Below, in pieces: positions 21,953 to 32,582 of a stretch of 64,000 nt of DNA; within the stretch, counting starts at the first letter, position 1, and every line of letters starts with the position of its first letter. The notes beneath the pieces were generated by a model. The model worked only from the letters and a program-made list of their open reading frames with translations, ran no database searches and was not told the origin of the DNA. The DNA comes from Mytilus trossulus (lineage: Eukaryota; Mollusca; Bivalvia; Mytilida; Mytilidae): contig NC_086383.1 in assembly GCF_036588685.1 (NCBI RefSeq), forward strand, positions 38,696,171 to 38,760,170, given 5' to 3'. A program made the position numbers and the translations under genes.

Positions 21953-22485
21953 GTGAGTATGAAATTGTTAAGCGGTTAGCATCTACCATTCAAATGAATG
22001 GAATTACTGTATGATAATGACCTACTAAAGGTTAGAAACCAGTGCCTGTGGCTAAAGGCCACCAAAAAAAAAGTACACTTCGAGAAAATCAAGCACACAG
22101 AGGCGGGACTCAGCTGGCCACTATTAATGTAGTCACTGGCTACGGTTACATGGAAATGTAACAATGATAAAATATATAATGGTTACATTAGAGACTAATT
22201 GTCGGAATGCATGGTTTGGTAGTGAACTGATTAATTACGAATGAAACAATAACAATTTTGTCTGCAGAACTTTACCATGTTTACAAAATTATGTACATGA
22301 TGTTCATTGCAATATTGTTACATTAATGCAATTCAATATACGTTGGTACAAAAACGAAACTTTTATTTGAATTTTACAATATTGCATACAGTTTTTGTTT
22401 ACAATGTCAATGACAGTTACTACAAATCCAATGTGGAAGAAGCATGTTTTAGTCTGACACATTTTGGTGAGACCACTATGAGTAG

Positions 22486-22627
22486 CCACAGGCACTAGAC
22501 GTTCTGTCAATAGCATGAAAATATTGGCAATGGGAAGAAAATAGTGTCCATATATATCTATATGGACACTATTTTCTTCCCATTGCCAATATTTTCATGC
22601 TATTGACAGAACGTCTAGTGCCTGTGG
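22486..22627. repeat. Near-perfect 142-bp palindrome
   Basis: Arms of 71 bp with essentially no spacer and one mismatched pair near the centre (22555/22558). The arm starts CCACAGGCACTAGACGTTC and the centre is TCCATATATATCTATATGGA. It would extrude as a long cruciform. Confidence 0.9.
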
Positions 22628-22689
22628 AGTAGCCATCACAAACGAGTCATGTAGCAATATGCACATCTGTATTGCATACTGTACTATCA

Positions 22690-23085
22690 TATAAAAAAGA
22701 AGATGTGGTATGATTGCCAATGAGACAACTGTCCTCAAGAGATCAAAATGACAGACATTAACAACTATAGGTCAGTGTATGGCCTTCAACAATGAGCAGA
22801 GGCCATACCCCATAGTCAGCTATACAAGGCCCAGATACATGTAAGTTAATGTAAAATAATTTAAACCAGAAAACTAAGGGCCTTATTTATATATAAAAAA
22901 AGACAACAAACAAATATGTAACTCTGACATAATCAAAAGACAACCACTGAATTACAGGCTCCTGACTTGGGACAGGCACATACATAAATAATGTGGTGGG
23001 GTTAAACATGTTAGCGGGAGCCCAACCCTCCCCTAACCTGGGACAGTGGTAAAATGTCTATAACAGTACAACATAACATGTATCA
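22690..23085 (+). repeat. Dispersed repeat R1, full-length copy
   Basis: The most complete R1 copy: head GAAGATGTGGTATGATTGCC, block TCAACAATGAGCAGAGGCC, tail CAACCCTCCCCTAACCTGG. It lies in the inferred intron of the Crinkler-like gene. Confidence 0.85.
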
Positions 23086-23179
23086 TGACTATTCCATAAT
23101 GCACTATTCATGCTATTGAAGTTAAAGATTTACCTGAAAGCGAAGAATATTAGAAAAATAAAATAAATGTTATTTGTTT

Positions 23180-23710
23180 TTGACCTCATTTTTATGGTTC
23201 AGTGAACAAGGTTAGGTTTTTTGTGGTGAAGTTCATATTGCAGATACTATAAGCAATAGGCCTAGTATATTCAGTGTATGGAATGCTTGTAAGGTGTACA
23301 TGTCCAACTGGCAGACTTGTGTCATCTGACCTTCGCCTCATTTTCATGGTTCAGTGGTTATAGTTAAGTTTTTGTGTTTTGGTCTGTTTTTCTTATACTG
23401 TATGCAATAGGTTTACCATATTTTTTGTATGGAATGATTGTAAGGTGTACATGTCTAGGTGGCAGGTGTCATCTGTTCATTTTCATGGTCCAGTGGTCAA
23501 AGTTAAGTTTTGACATTTGGTCTATTTTTCTAACACTATATGCAATAGGTCATGATCAACTTTATTTGATGTATGGAAATTATTCTATAATGTGCATGTC
23601 AGTCTGACAGATTTTATTTGACCTTGACCTCATTTTCAGGGTTCATTGCTCAGTGTTTATAAGTTTTGCTGTTTTGGTCTGTTTTTCTTTAACTATAAGT
23701 AAAATGTTAA
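23180..23710 (+). repeat. Tandem repeat R4
   Basis: About four units of roughly 130-150 bp built around TGACCTCATTTTCATGGTTC, GTTTTGGTCTGTTTTTCT and GGTGTACATGTC. More units flank the Crinkler-like exon at 24240-24385 and 27040-27185. Confidence 0.7.
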
Positions 23711-23714
23711 CTGT

Positions 23715-24225
23715 AATACCAATACCAATACCAAATTATTTATTATAGTGACATGTGTTTTATGACAATATACAATATTTCAATAAGCAGTTGTAATTAC
23801 ATGTATCAACACCCGGCCCTTTGGACCTATAAGTCACTTTAAACATTTATACATAAAAAATAATAATCATTTAACAGCGGACAAAGTTAGAATTTATGTT
23901 TGATTGTTCCTATACAAAAAGTTTTTTCTTTTATTAAATGCATTGTTCAAAAATTTAGCAGTTTTTCTAGGATAATTGCAGATAAGAAGTTTAAATTGTT
24001 CATCATTAGAAAGGTTTTCAAAAGAGTGTTCTATATCCAATATAAGTTGATTTCTTAAATCTGGGTAAAAGACACAGTCCATCAGGAAGTGGCGTTCATT
24101 TTCAACATCACATGAGTCACACATTTTGCAAATGCGATCAACTTCTGCTTCTCCAACTGTATTTAAAAATGTAAGCAATAGGTCAATTAAACTTAGTGAA
24201 TTGATTGATTGTAAGATGTACATAT
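23715..24225 (-). pseudogene. 5'-truncated LINE, 3' end only
   Basis: The minus strand encodes about 100 residues with a Cys-rich knuckle (CKMCDSCDVENERHFLMDC) and an end segment LSNDEQFKLLICN...RKNFLYR, paralleling the end of LINE A ORF2 (LNDDEKFIFLF...RKNVLYR). A (GGTATT)n tail at about 23716-23738 marks its 3' end. It interrupts the R4 repeat. Dead by truncation. Confidence 0.8.
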
Positions 24226-24239
24226 GTATTTCTTATTTG

Positions 24240-24385
24240 GTTGATATGACCTTGACCTCATTTTCTTGGATTATATAAAGTTTATGTAATAGTTGTAGTA
24301 AAGCTTTAATTTATATATAGGAATATCAACATAATATCAATGATTAGTAAACATGGTAAAGAAGGCGAGACATTTCAGAGTGTGC
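24240..24385 (+). repeat. R4 unit upstream of the Crinkler-like exon
   Basis: Carries TGACCTTGACCTCATTTTC and ends GGCGAGACATTTCAGAGTG, which recurs as GGCGAGACATTTCAGCGTG downstream at about 27149. The gene's long exon is thus bracketed by direct repeats. Confidence 0.65.
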
Positions 24386-24464
24386 ACTTTTGTCTGAATT
24401 TTATGCCTATAGGCCAAACATAACTGTATCAACAGTTCATAACTTTTTACTTCCTGTATTTCAG

Positions 24465-26294
24465 GTTCCAAGCACTTCATTTGAATCAAGTGTCATACAA
24501 TATGTAAAGGAGGATGAAGAAGCAAAGTTTTTTGCAAGGAGAACTGATTTTTTATCAGGAAGATACTTCTTAAAATCAAAATTTCATGAAACATTTGTAA
24601 CACACATCCAAGCTTGTAGACGGGGTATTACACATACGAATTACGTGAGTGGCATTCAAGGGGTAGGCAAAACGTCATCTGTGTTATACTATGTTTTGGA
24701 ATGTAAAAAAAAAGGCGATGATGGAATTCATTATTTTGATTTAGAAAAAATAATTTCTAAGGATAAAAAGTTAAATACTTTTACTGAATTTTCTAATAAG
24801 TTTGATGATGGTCATTGTGTTGTTATTGATCATGTGACCAGGCACAATTCTTGTTACCTTGACAACATAAGGGAGATAACCAGTGACAAAGGAATTAATT
24901 TCATATTCATTGAGTCAGGTTTTACAACAAGTGCACACTATTTACTAGATTTTGGCAAAGATTTGCAGTTGGATGAGGACTCATTTTTAAGAATCTGGAA
25001 AAGATCTTTGGAGTCACTAGGTTATCATAACCCTAGACTTATAGCAATTGGGGATGAAGTTTATGCTTTATTTGCAGAAAGATTCATCATGACCCCAAAA
25101 TTGCTTCATTCGGTGCTAGATTATTTCATGAAAAGAACTGGTCTAGTAGTTGCTGAAGTTTTGAGACAGTACACATTAGACAGACAAAATGAAATTGCAA
25201 GCTTTAAAGGATATCCACCAGGAAGTACATGTACTAGTAAAGAATATGAAAAGCTTGAACTCCATACAATGATTTTACTGGAATATATTCCAGACAGTGG
25301 AGAATGTATCTTTACCGAAAACGAGGCAAGTTTTTTAAAAGTGGCTGTGAACATATTTGAAATGAAAAAATGCAGAGTCACCAGAAATGATTTAGAAACT
25401 AATTTGGAAGTCTTACGACTTGATCTTGATGAAGGAGATTTCTATATTAAGGTCAGGCATCTTGTTCCTTATTTAGCAAACGATTGGCGCAGACGACTTC
25501 CTTTCCATTTCGAAGAGATGCTTGAAAAAGTAGCTGGTGATGAAATCTTTGCAATTATGTTTCAGAATGGAGGGTCAAGAAATGAATTTAAAGAACTCCT
25601 GTTAGAAACTCAGCAAAAAGTAGGGCTGGCCATCTTACCAGAAATCAAAGTGTGGGAAACGGTTTATCTTAAATCTGACACCAAGCATAATATTTTTCAA
25701 ACAAATAGATTGAAATTTGTGGTCATGCCATCACAAAATTTTAGAACGCCTTATACATCCTTGAATTTTTACCAGAATGATTTGCCAGAAAATTTTAAAG
25801 GTCATCTAAGAAACGTTGCTTTGTTTGGTGTATATCTGAAACAACAGATAGCATCAATAGGTGACTTTGTTGCTTTTCCGCAATCCCAAACTTTAATGGG
25901 ATTTGATTATGTTGTTCATCAGAAAATTGAGACTGAAGAAAACTGTCCTCCCACGAAAAAGGCCAAGACTTACAAAAACTCAGTGTTATACCTTATTCAA
26001 GTGGCAACTGGTTCCCGTTCTCATAGAGGGGACACTATTGGTAGAGCTCTGGAGGTGATGAAGAAGATATTTTCTGACGGGGATGTTACCCTACATGCTA
26101 TTGTTATCATTGCCAGAGATGATGATAAACCTTACACTTTGAATAGGTGTAGTTTCGAAAATCTATCAGTTATTAACCTTTATACCAGGAATTCAGATGG
26201 CATTCAGAATATACTACAAATGAACAAGCTCCTGTATAGATTTTATACTCATTTGATTGAGAACAAACTGGATGCAACTCATTTCGTTAGATAG
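24465..26294 (+). CDS. Crinkler-like P-loop NTPase with candidate nuclease-like C-terminus (last exon)
   Basis: 609 codons in one intact exon. The frame opens upstream without an ATG, and a textbook acceptor (TTTTTACTTCCTGTATTTCAG) ends at 24464, so translation must enter by splicing; the first internal Met is only at about residue 209. Walker A is GIQGVGKT (63-70), Walker B is CVVIDH (118-123) and FIFIESGF looks like the next strand. The C-terminal part has GFDYVV (479-484) and LYLIQVATGS (508-517), arranged like the D...(E/Q)x(K) strands of restriction-endonuclease-fold domains, but no Lys follows the Gln. PPTKKAK (495-501) could be a nuclear signal. This plan resembles the transposon-linked Crinkler/CR group (NTPase plus nuclease) known in eukaryotes. 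Family assignment is from pattern only; a STAND-type NTPase of another family is the alternative. Confidence 0.7.
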   Translation, partial: VPSTSFESSVIQYVKEDEEAKFFARRTDFLSGRYFLKSKFHETFVTHIQACRRGITHTNYVSGIQGVGKTSSVLYYVLECKKKGDDGIHYFDLEKIISKDKKLNTFTEFSNKFDDGHCVVIDHVTRHNSCYLDNIREITSDKGINFIFIESGFTTSAHYLLDFGKDLQLDEDSFLRIWKRSLESLGYHNPRLIAIGDEVYALFAERFIMTPKLLHSVLDYFMKRTGLVVAEVLRQYTLDRQNEIASFKGYPPGSTCTSKEYEKLELHTMILLEYIPDSGECIFTENEASFLKVAVNIFEMKKCRVTRNDLETNLEVLRLDLDEGDFYIKVRHLVPYLANDWRRRLPFHFEEMLEKVAGDEIFAIMFQNGGSRNEFKELLLETQQKVGLAILPEIKVWETVYLKSDTKHNIFQTNRLKFVVMPSQNFRTPYTSLNFYQNDLPENFKGHLRNVALFGVYLKQQIASIGDFVAFPQSQTLMGFDYVVHQKIETEENCPPTKKAKTYKNSVLYLIQVATGSRSHRGDTIGRALEVMKKIFSDGDVTLHAIVIIARDDDKPYTLNRCSFENLSVINLYTRNSDGIQNILQMNKLLYRFYTHLIENKLDATHFVR

Positions 26295-26440
26295 ATCCCC
26301 GGAATATTAACTTCCTGTATTAATGGTTGACCTATTTACCAAAGAAGAAAAAAACTGGTTATCAATATTGGGGTTTTACCACGCTAGCTGACAGGAAGCT
26401 TGTTTCTGTGTGATAACTTTTGAACCAATCAAACACATTA

Positions 26441-26741
26441 GGGAGCTACCATTTGATTTTTATGGGGGGCTAGGATGAAAAATTTTGTCCTGCCTTTTTT
26501 TTTAGTTGTAATCTCTGTCCTGCCTTTTTATTTTTCATTCTACCCGGTCCTGCCTTTTTTTTTAGTTTATCCTGACTTTTTTTTACATAAATTGACTTCC
26601 TGACTTTTTTTTTAACAAGTGTCTCATCCTGCCTTTTTTTTTTACTCAATACTCCTGTCCTGCCTATTTTTTTCAAATTTCATCCTAGCCCCCCCCCCCC
26701 CCCCCCCCCCCCCCCATAAAAATCAAATGGTAGCTTCCTTA
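26441..26741. mobile_element. MITE with inner minisatellite and C-run
   Basis: Inverted ends of about 40 bp: AGCTACCATTTGATTTTTAT at the left and its reverse complement at the right, each followed inward by GGCTAGGATGAAA-type sequence. The middle is a tandem of TCCTGCCTTTTTTTTT units (26504-26675). A run of 27 C lies at 26689-26715. TTA may be the target duplication. Confidence 0.75.
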
Positions 26742-26879
26742 AGCTATTTTGAATTTCAATTTTGTTGTTAATGTCAGATGATAAAATGGAGATTAAGTTT
26801 GATATGTATTGATAATCTTATTTTCAGTATAGAAAAAAAATCAGAAAAGTACTGAAATCCAAGGTTAAGTCCTTTAATC

Positions 26880-26990
26880 AAATGACAAAATACAACAAAC
26901 GAATGAACAACAACTGTCATATTTCCTAACTTGGTACAGGCATTTTCAAATGTAGAAAATGGTGGATTGAACCTGGTTTTATAATTTCGT
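26880..26990 (+). repeat. Dispersed repeat R2, partial copy
   Basis: Matches the reverse complement of the start of the 2055 and 4022 copies (AATGGTGGATTGAACCTGG). Confidence 0.55.
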
Positions 26991-27039
26991 TTCTAAGAAG
27001 CTATTAGCAATATGTCAATTATATTTAGTGTGTGAATGT

Positions 27040-27185
27040 AAGGTGTAAATGTATTTCCAGTTTGGTTTATCTGACTTTGACCTCATTTTCTTGGATCATG
27101 TTCAGTCTATGTGAACCAGATACTACCAGCATAAAACCAACGGAAGGAAAGCAGGCGAGACATTTCAGCGTGCCCACTCTTGTTT
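27040..27185 (+). repeat. R4 unit downstream of the Crinkler-like exon
   Basis: TTTGACCTCATTTTCTTGGA and GGCGAGACATTTCAGCGTG match 24240-24385. Confidence 0.65.
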
Positions 27186-27377
27186 ATCTCTAAATAATTC
27201 TTATATTCTAGTACATACAAAGGATACATTTGTCATACACATATATGCACATGATATGTTTTAAGTAATCTTACACTACACACTTTAGAGATCTTTTTCT
27301 ATTCCATTTTGTGCAGTCATGGTGACCTGCCCTTTGATGTAGAATGGAATAAACTGCAATCTACAGTGTTTATCTAT

Positions 27378-27535
27378 ACAAAAAATGTCAATGAGACATT
27401 TCTCCTCAATAGAAAAAAAATGACCCAGCAATTAACAGCTATAGGTAACGATATGCCTCCATCAATGAACCCATACCGTATAGTCGGCTATAAAAGGCCC
27501 CGAAATTACAAATGTAAAACAATTCAAACAAGTCT
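27378..27535 (+). repeat. Dispersed repeat R1, partial copy
   Basis: Diverged copy with CAATGAGACATTTCTCC and AAAAGGCCCCGAAATTAC blocks. Confidence 0.6.
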
Positions 27536-27607
27536 GACATGATTTGTGATCAGTTGAAGTATGAAATCATCATAAGCATTATGTATTAGACCAATCAGGA
27601 CCATATA

Positions 27608-30600
27608 TCTATAGTAACAACAACTTGGTCTATACCATAAAGTCACAACAACTTGGTCGATACCTTAAAAAGTCACAACAACTTGGTCGGTACCATAAAG
27701 TTACAACAACTTGGTCTATACCATAAAAAGTCACAACAACTTGGTCTATACCGTAAAAGGTCACAACAACTTGGTCTTTTCAATAAAAAGTCACAACAAC
27801 TTGGTTTATACCTTAAAAAGTCACAACAACTTGGTCTATACCAAAAAAAGGTCACAACAACTTGGTATTTTTCATAAAAAGACACAACAACTTGGTCTAT
27901 ACCATAAAGACACACCAACTTGGTTTATACCTTAAAAAGACACAACAACTTGGTCTATACCATAAAAAGACACAACAACTTGGTCTATACCATAAAAAGT
28001 CGCAACAACTTGGTCTATACCATAAAAAGTCACAACAACTTGGTCTATACCTTAAAAAGTCACAACAACTTGGTCTATACCTTAAAAAACACAACAACTT
28101 GGTCTATACCATAAAAAGTCGCAACAACTTGGTATACACCATAAAAAGTCACAACAACTTGGTCTATACCTTAAAAAGTCACAACAACTTGGTCTATACC
28201 ATAAAAAGTCGCAACAACTTCGTCCGTCTCATTAAGTCACAACAACTTTGAATATACCATAAAGTCGCAACAGCTTTGTCTGTATTATAAAGTCACAACA
28301 ATTTTGACTGTACAACAACTTGGTTTATACCATCAAAAGTAACAACAACTTAGTCTATACCATAAAAAGTAACAACAACTTGGTCTATACCATAAAGTCA
28401 CAACAACTTGGTCTATACAATAAAAAGTCACAACAACTTTGAATATACCATAAAGTCGCAACAGCTTTGACTATTATAAAGTCACAACAATTTTGACTGT
28501 ACAACAACTTGGTTTATACCATCAAAAGTAACAACAACTTAGTCTATACCATAAAAAGTCACAACTTGGTCTATACCATAAAAAGTCACAACTTGGTCTA
28601 TACCATAAAAAGTCACAACTTGGTCTATACAATAAAAAGTCACAACAACTTGGTTCATACCATTAAAAGTCACAACAACTTGGTATATACAATAAAAAGT
28701 CACAACAACTTGGTCTATACTATAAAAGGTCACAACAAGTTGGTTTATACCATAAAAAGTAACAACTTGGTCGATACCATAAAAAGTCACAACAACTTCG
28801 TCCGTCTGAAAAAGTCACAACAACTTTGAATATACCATAAAGGCGCAACAGCTTTGACTGTATTAAAAAGTCACAACAACTTTGACTGTACAAAAACTTG
28901 GTTTATACCATAAAAAGTAACAACAAATTGGTCTATGCCATTAAAGGTCACAACAACTTGGTCTATAACATTAAAGGTCACAACAACTTGGTCTATACCA
29001 TAAAAGGTCACAACAACTTGGTCTAAACCATAAAAAGTAACAACAACTTGGTCATTACCATAAAAAGTCACAACAACTTGATCTTTTCCATAAAAAGTCA
29101 CAACAACTTGGTATATACTATAAAGACACAACAACTAAGTCTATACCATAAAAAGTCACAACAACTTGGTCTATACCGTAAAAGGTCAAAACAACTTGGT
29201 CTTTTCCATTAAAAGTCACAACAACTTGGTCTATACCATAAAGACACAACAACTTGGTCTATACCTTAAAAAATCACAACAACTTGGTATATACCATAAA
29301 AAGTCGCAACAACTTGGTCTACACCATAAAAAGTCACAACAACTTGGTCTATACCTTAAAAAGTCACAACAACTTGGTCTATACCTTTAAAAACACAACA
29401 ACTTGGTCTATACCATAAAAAGTCGCAACAACTTGGTCTATACCATAAAAAGTCACAACAACTTGGTCTATACCGTAAAAGGTCACAACAACTTGGTCTT
29501 TTCAATAAAAAGTCACAACAACTTGGTTTATACCTTAAAAAGTCATAACAACTTGGTCTATACCAAAAAAAGGTCACAACAACTTGGTCTTTTTCATAAA
29601 AAGACACAACAACTTGGTGTATACCATAAAGACACAACAACTTGGTTTATACCTTAAAAAGACACAACAACTTGGTCTATACCATAAAAAGACACAACAA
29701 CTTGGTCTATACCATAAAAAGTCGCAACAACTTGGTCTATACCATAAAAAGTCACAACAACTTGGTCTATACCTTAAAAAATCACAACAACTTAGTCTAT
29801 ACCTTAAAAAACACAACAACTTGGTCTATACCATAAAAAGTCGCAACAACTTGGTCTATACCATAAAAAGTCACAACAACTTGGTCTATACCTTAAAAAG
29901 TCACAACAACTTGGTCTATACCTTAAAAAACACAACAACTTGGTCTATACCATAAAAAGTCGCAACAACTTGGTCTATACCATAAAAAGTCACAACAACT
30001 TGGTCTATACCTTAAAAAGTCACAACAACTTGGTCTATACCATAAAAAGTCGCAACAACTTCGTCCGTCTCATTAAGTCACAACAACTTTGAATATACCA
30101 TAAAGTCGCAACAGCTTTGTCTGTATTATAAAGTCACAACAATTTTGACTGTACAACAACTTGGTTTATACCATCAAAAGTAACAACAACTTAGTCTATA
30201 CCATAAAAAGTAACAACAACTTGGTCTATACCATAAAGTCACAACAACTTGGTCTATACAATAAAAAGTCACAACAACTTGGAATATACCATAAAGTCGC
30301 AACAGCTTTGACTGTATTATAAAGTCACAACAATTTTGACTGTACAACAACTTGGTTTATACCATAAAAAGTCACAACTTGGTCTATACCATAAAAAGTC
30401 ACAACTTGGTCTATACCATAAAAAGTCACAACTTGGTCTATACCATAAAAAGGTACAACAACTTGGTCCATACCATAAAAAGTCACAACAACTTGGTATA
30501 TACAATAAAAAGTCACAACAACTTGGTCTATACTATAAAAGGTCACAACAAGTTGGTTTATACCATAAAAAGTAACAACTTGGTCTAAACCATAAAAAGT

Positions 30601-30742
30601 TACAACTTGGTCGATACCATAAGAAGTCACAACAACTTGATCTTTTCCATAAAAAGTCACAACAACTTGGTCTATACCATAAAGACACAACAACTTGGTC
30701 TATACCATAAAAAGTCACAACAACTTGGTCTATACCATAAAG
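27608..30742. repeat. Satellite A, array 1a (28-30 bp unit)
   Basis: Over 100 tandem copies of a unit close to AACTTGGTCTATACCATAAA plus AAGTCACAAC. Variants carry GTCGCAAC, GACACAAC, TACCTTAAA or CTTTTCCAT. Where the unit is 30 bp it stays open in frame on both strands, giving false proteins with NLVYTIKSHN and its antisense counterpart. Blocks repeat at a larger scale: the variants at 27745-28310 recur in order at about 29465-30150. Not a gene. Confidence 0.95.
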
Positions 30743-31525
30743 ACACAACAAAAGAGGGACGAAAGATACCAAAGGGACAGTCAAACTCGTAAATCTAAAA
30801 CAAACTGACAACGCCATGGCTAAAAATGAAAAAGAAAAACAGAAAAACAATAGTACACATGACACAACATAGAAAACTAAAGAATAAACAACACGAACCC
30901 CACCAAAAACTAGGGGTGATCTCAGGTGCTCCGGAAGGGTAAGCAGATCCTGCTCCACATGCGGCACCCGTCGTGTTGCTTATGTGATTACAAATCCGGT
31001 AAATAGTCTAATTCGGTAGGTCAAATTCATGAAAGGGAAGGGGATTGTAGTTACGACGTAAGGAACATATCCGATATCATTTGTGAAACGGTTATTCCAT
31101 AACGGTCAACCAACTCGTGGTGGCGTCCGTAAAATTTACGAAGGGATGATTTCAACTTCACCATTTGGAACTCTTGGTTTAATAGCTTCCTTGTGAGCAG
31201 TAACCCTCTATCAAGAAAATCATGATAGGAAATGCAAGCACGGGAATATCGTATCAATTGGGAGATATATACCCCGTATGCAGGTGCTGCTGGAATGTTG
31301 CTACTTAGAAATGGAAAGTTCACAATTGGAAAGCTGAAATCATCTCTTTTGTCGTAAAGTTTTGTCTTCAACCGACCCTCATTGTCAATTTCTAGATGTA
31401 AGTCAAGATATGAAGCCGACTTAACTGTATCTGTAGTATCCTTTATCTCCAATTCGATGGGATAGATGCGATCCACATAGTCACCAAATTTTGAATTGTT
31501 TAGTGAAAGAACGTCATCTATATAG
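30743..31525 (-). pseudogene. Penelope-like RT fragment in satellite A
   Basis: On the minus strand, satellite sequence runs straight into YIDDVLSLNNSKFGDYVD and continues to the end of the same reverse transcriptase seen at 51312-51986, followed by the same 3' tail down to CTTTCGTCCCTCTT. Everything before the catalytic YIDD is absent. The residues differ from the 51.9-kb copy at very few sites. Satellite on both sides (about 30510-30739 and 31551-31779) is a near-identical direct repeat. Confidence 0.9.
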
Positions 31526-32382
31526 ACAACTTGGTCTATACCATAAAAAGTCACAACAACTTGGTCTATACTATAAAAGGTCACAACAAGTTGGTTTATA
31601 CCATAAAAAGTAACAACTTGGTCTAAACCATAAAAAGTTACAACTTGGTCGATACCATAAGAAGTCACAACAACTTGATCTTTTCCATAAAAAGTCACAA
31701 CAACTTGGTCTATACCATAAAGACACAACAACTTGGTCTATACCATAAAAAGTCACAACAACTTGGTCTATACCATAAAGTAATAACAACTTGGTCTATA
31801 CCGTAAAAGGTCAAAACAACTTGGTCTTTTCCATAAAAAGTCACAACAACTTGGGCTATACCATAAAGACACAACAACTTGGTCTATACCTTAAAAAGTC
31901 ACAACAACTTGGTCTATACCATAAAAAGTCGCAACAACTTGGTCTATACCATAAAAAGTCACAACAACTTGGTCTATACCTAAAGAAGTCACAACAACTT
32001 GGTCGATGCCATAAAACGTCACAACAACTTCGTCCGTCTCAAAAAGTCACAACAACTTTGAATATACCATAAAGGCGCAACAGCTTTGACTGTATTAAAA
32101 AGTCACAACAACTTTGACTGCACAACAACTTGGTTTATACCATAAAAAGTAACAACAAATTGGTCTATGCCATTAAAGGTCACAACAACTTGGTCTATAA
32201 CATTAAAGGTCACAACAACTTGGTCTATACCATAAAAAGTCATAACAACTTGGTCTATACCATAAAAAGTCGCAACAACTTCGTCCGTCTCATTAAGTCA
32301 CAACAACTTTGAATATACCATAAAGTCGCAACAGCTTTGTCTGTATTATAAAGTCACAACAATTTTGACTGTACAACAATCT
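31526..32382. repeat. Satellite A, array 1b
   Basis: Continuation of the 28-30 bp satellite after the reverse-transcriptase fragment. The block order at 32020-32380 repeats that at 28790-28980 and 30050-30160. Confidence 0.95.
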
Positions 32383-32582
32383 TGTTATTTAAAAATTTGT
32401 CAATTAGCTGATGATACAACACTTTTTCTTCAGTCAAGGAAAGAAATAAGTTTAGCTCTCAGTATAATTGAAACATTTGGAAGTTTTTTCAGGGCTTAAG
32501 CTAAATAGAGATAAAACTGAAGGGGTATGGTTAGGACGACTTAAAAGTTCAAAAGATAAATATGAAAATATAAATTGGACCG
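32383..32582 (+). pseudogene. LINE RT core fragment in satellite A
   Basis: About 200 bp of non-satellite DNA encodes QLADDTTLFLQSRKEISLAL, then after one frameshift near 32490 FSGLKLNRDKTEGVWLG. ADD is the catalytic core and SGLKLNxxKTE the next conserved block of L1/Tx1-like reverse transcriptases. It is a different family from the Penelope-like piece. Confidence 0.75.

Noticed and set aside
24390-24464. TTG at 24390 as the start of the Crinkler-like protein
   Set aside because: The 25 residues it adds lie in R4 repeat and intron sequence. A strong acceptor ends at 24464 and homology-like sequence begins after it.
30533-30967. 144-codon minus frame as a membrane protein
   Set aside because: It joins the non-coding 3' tail of the Penelope-like element to satellite units.
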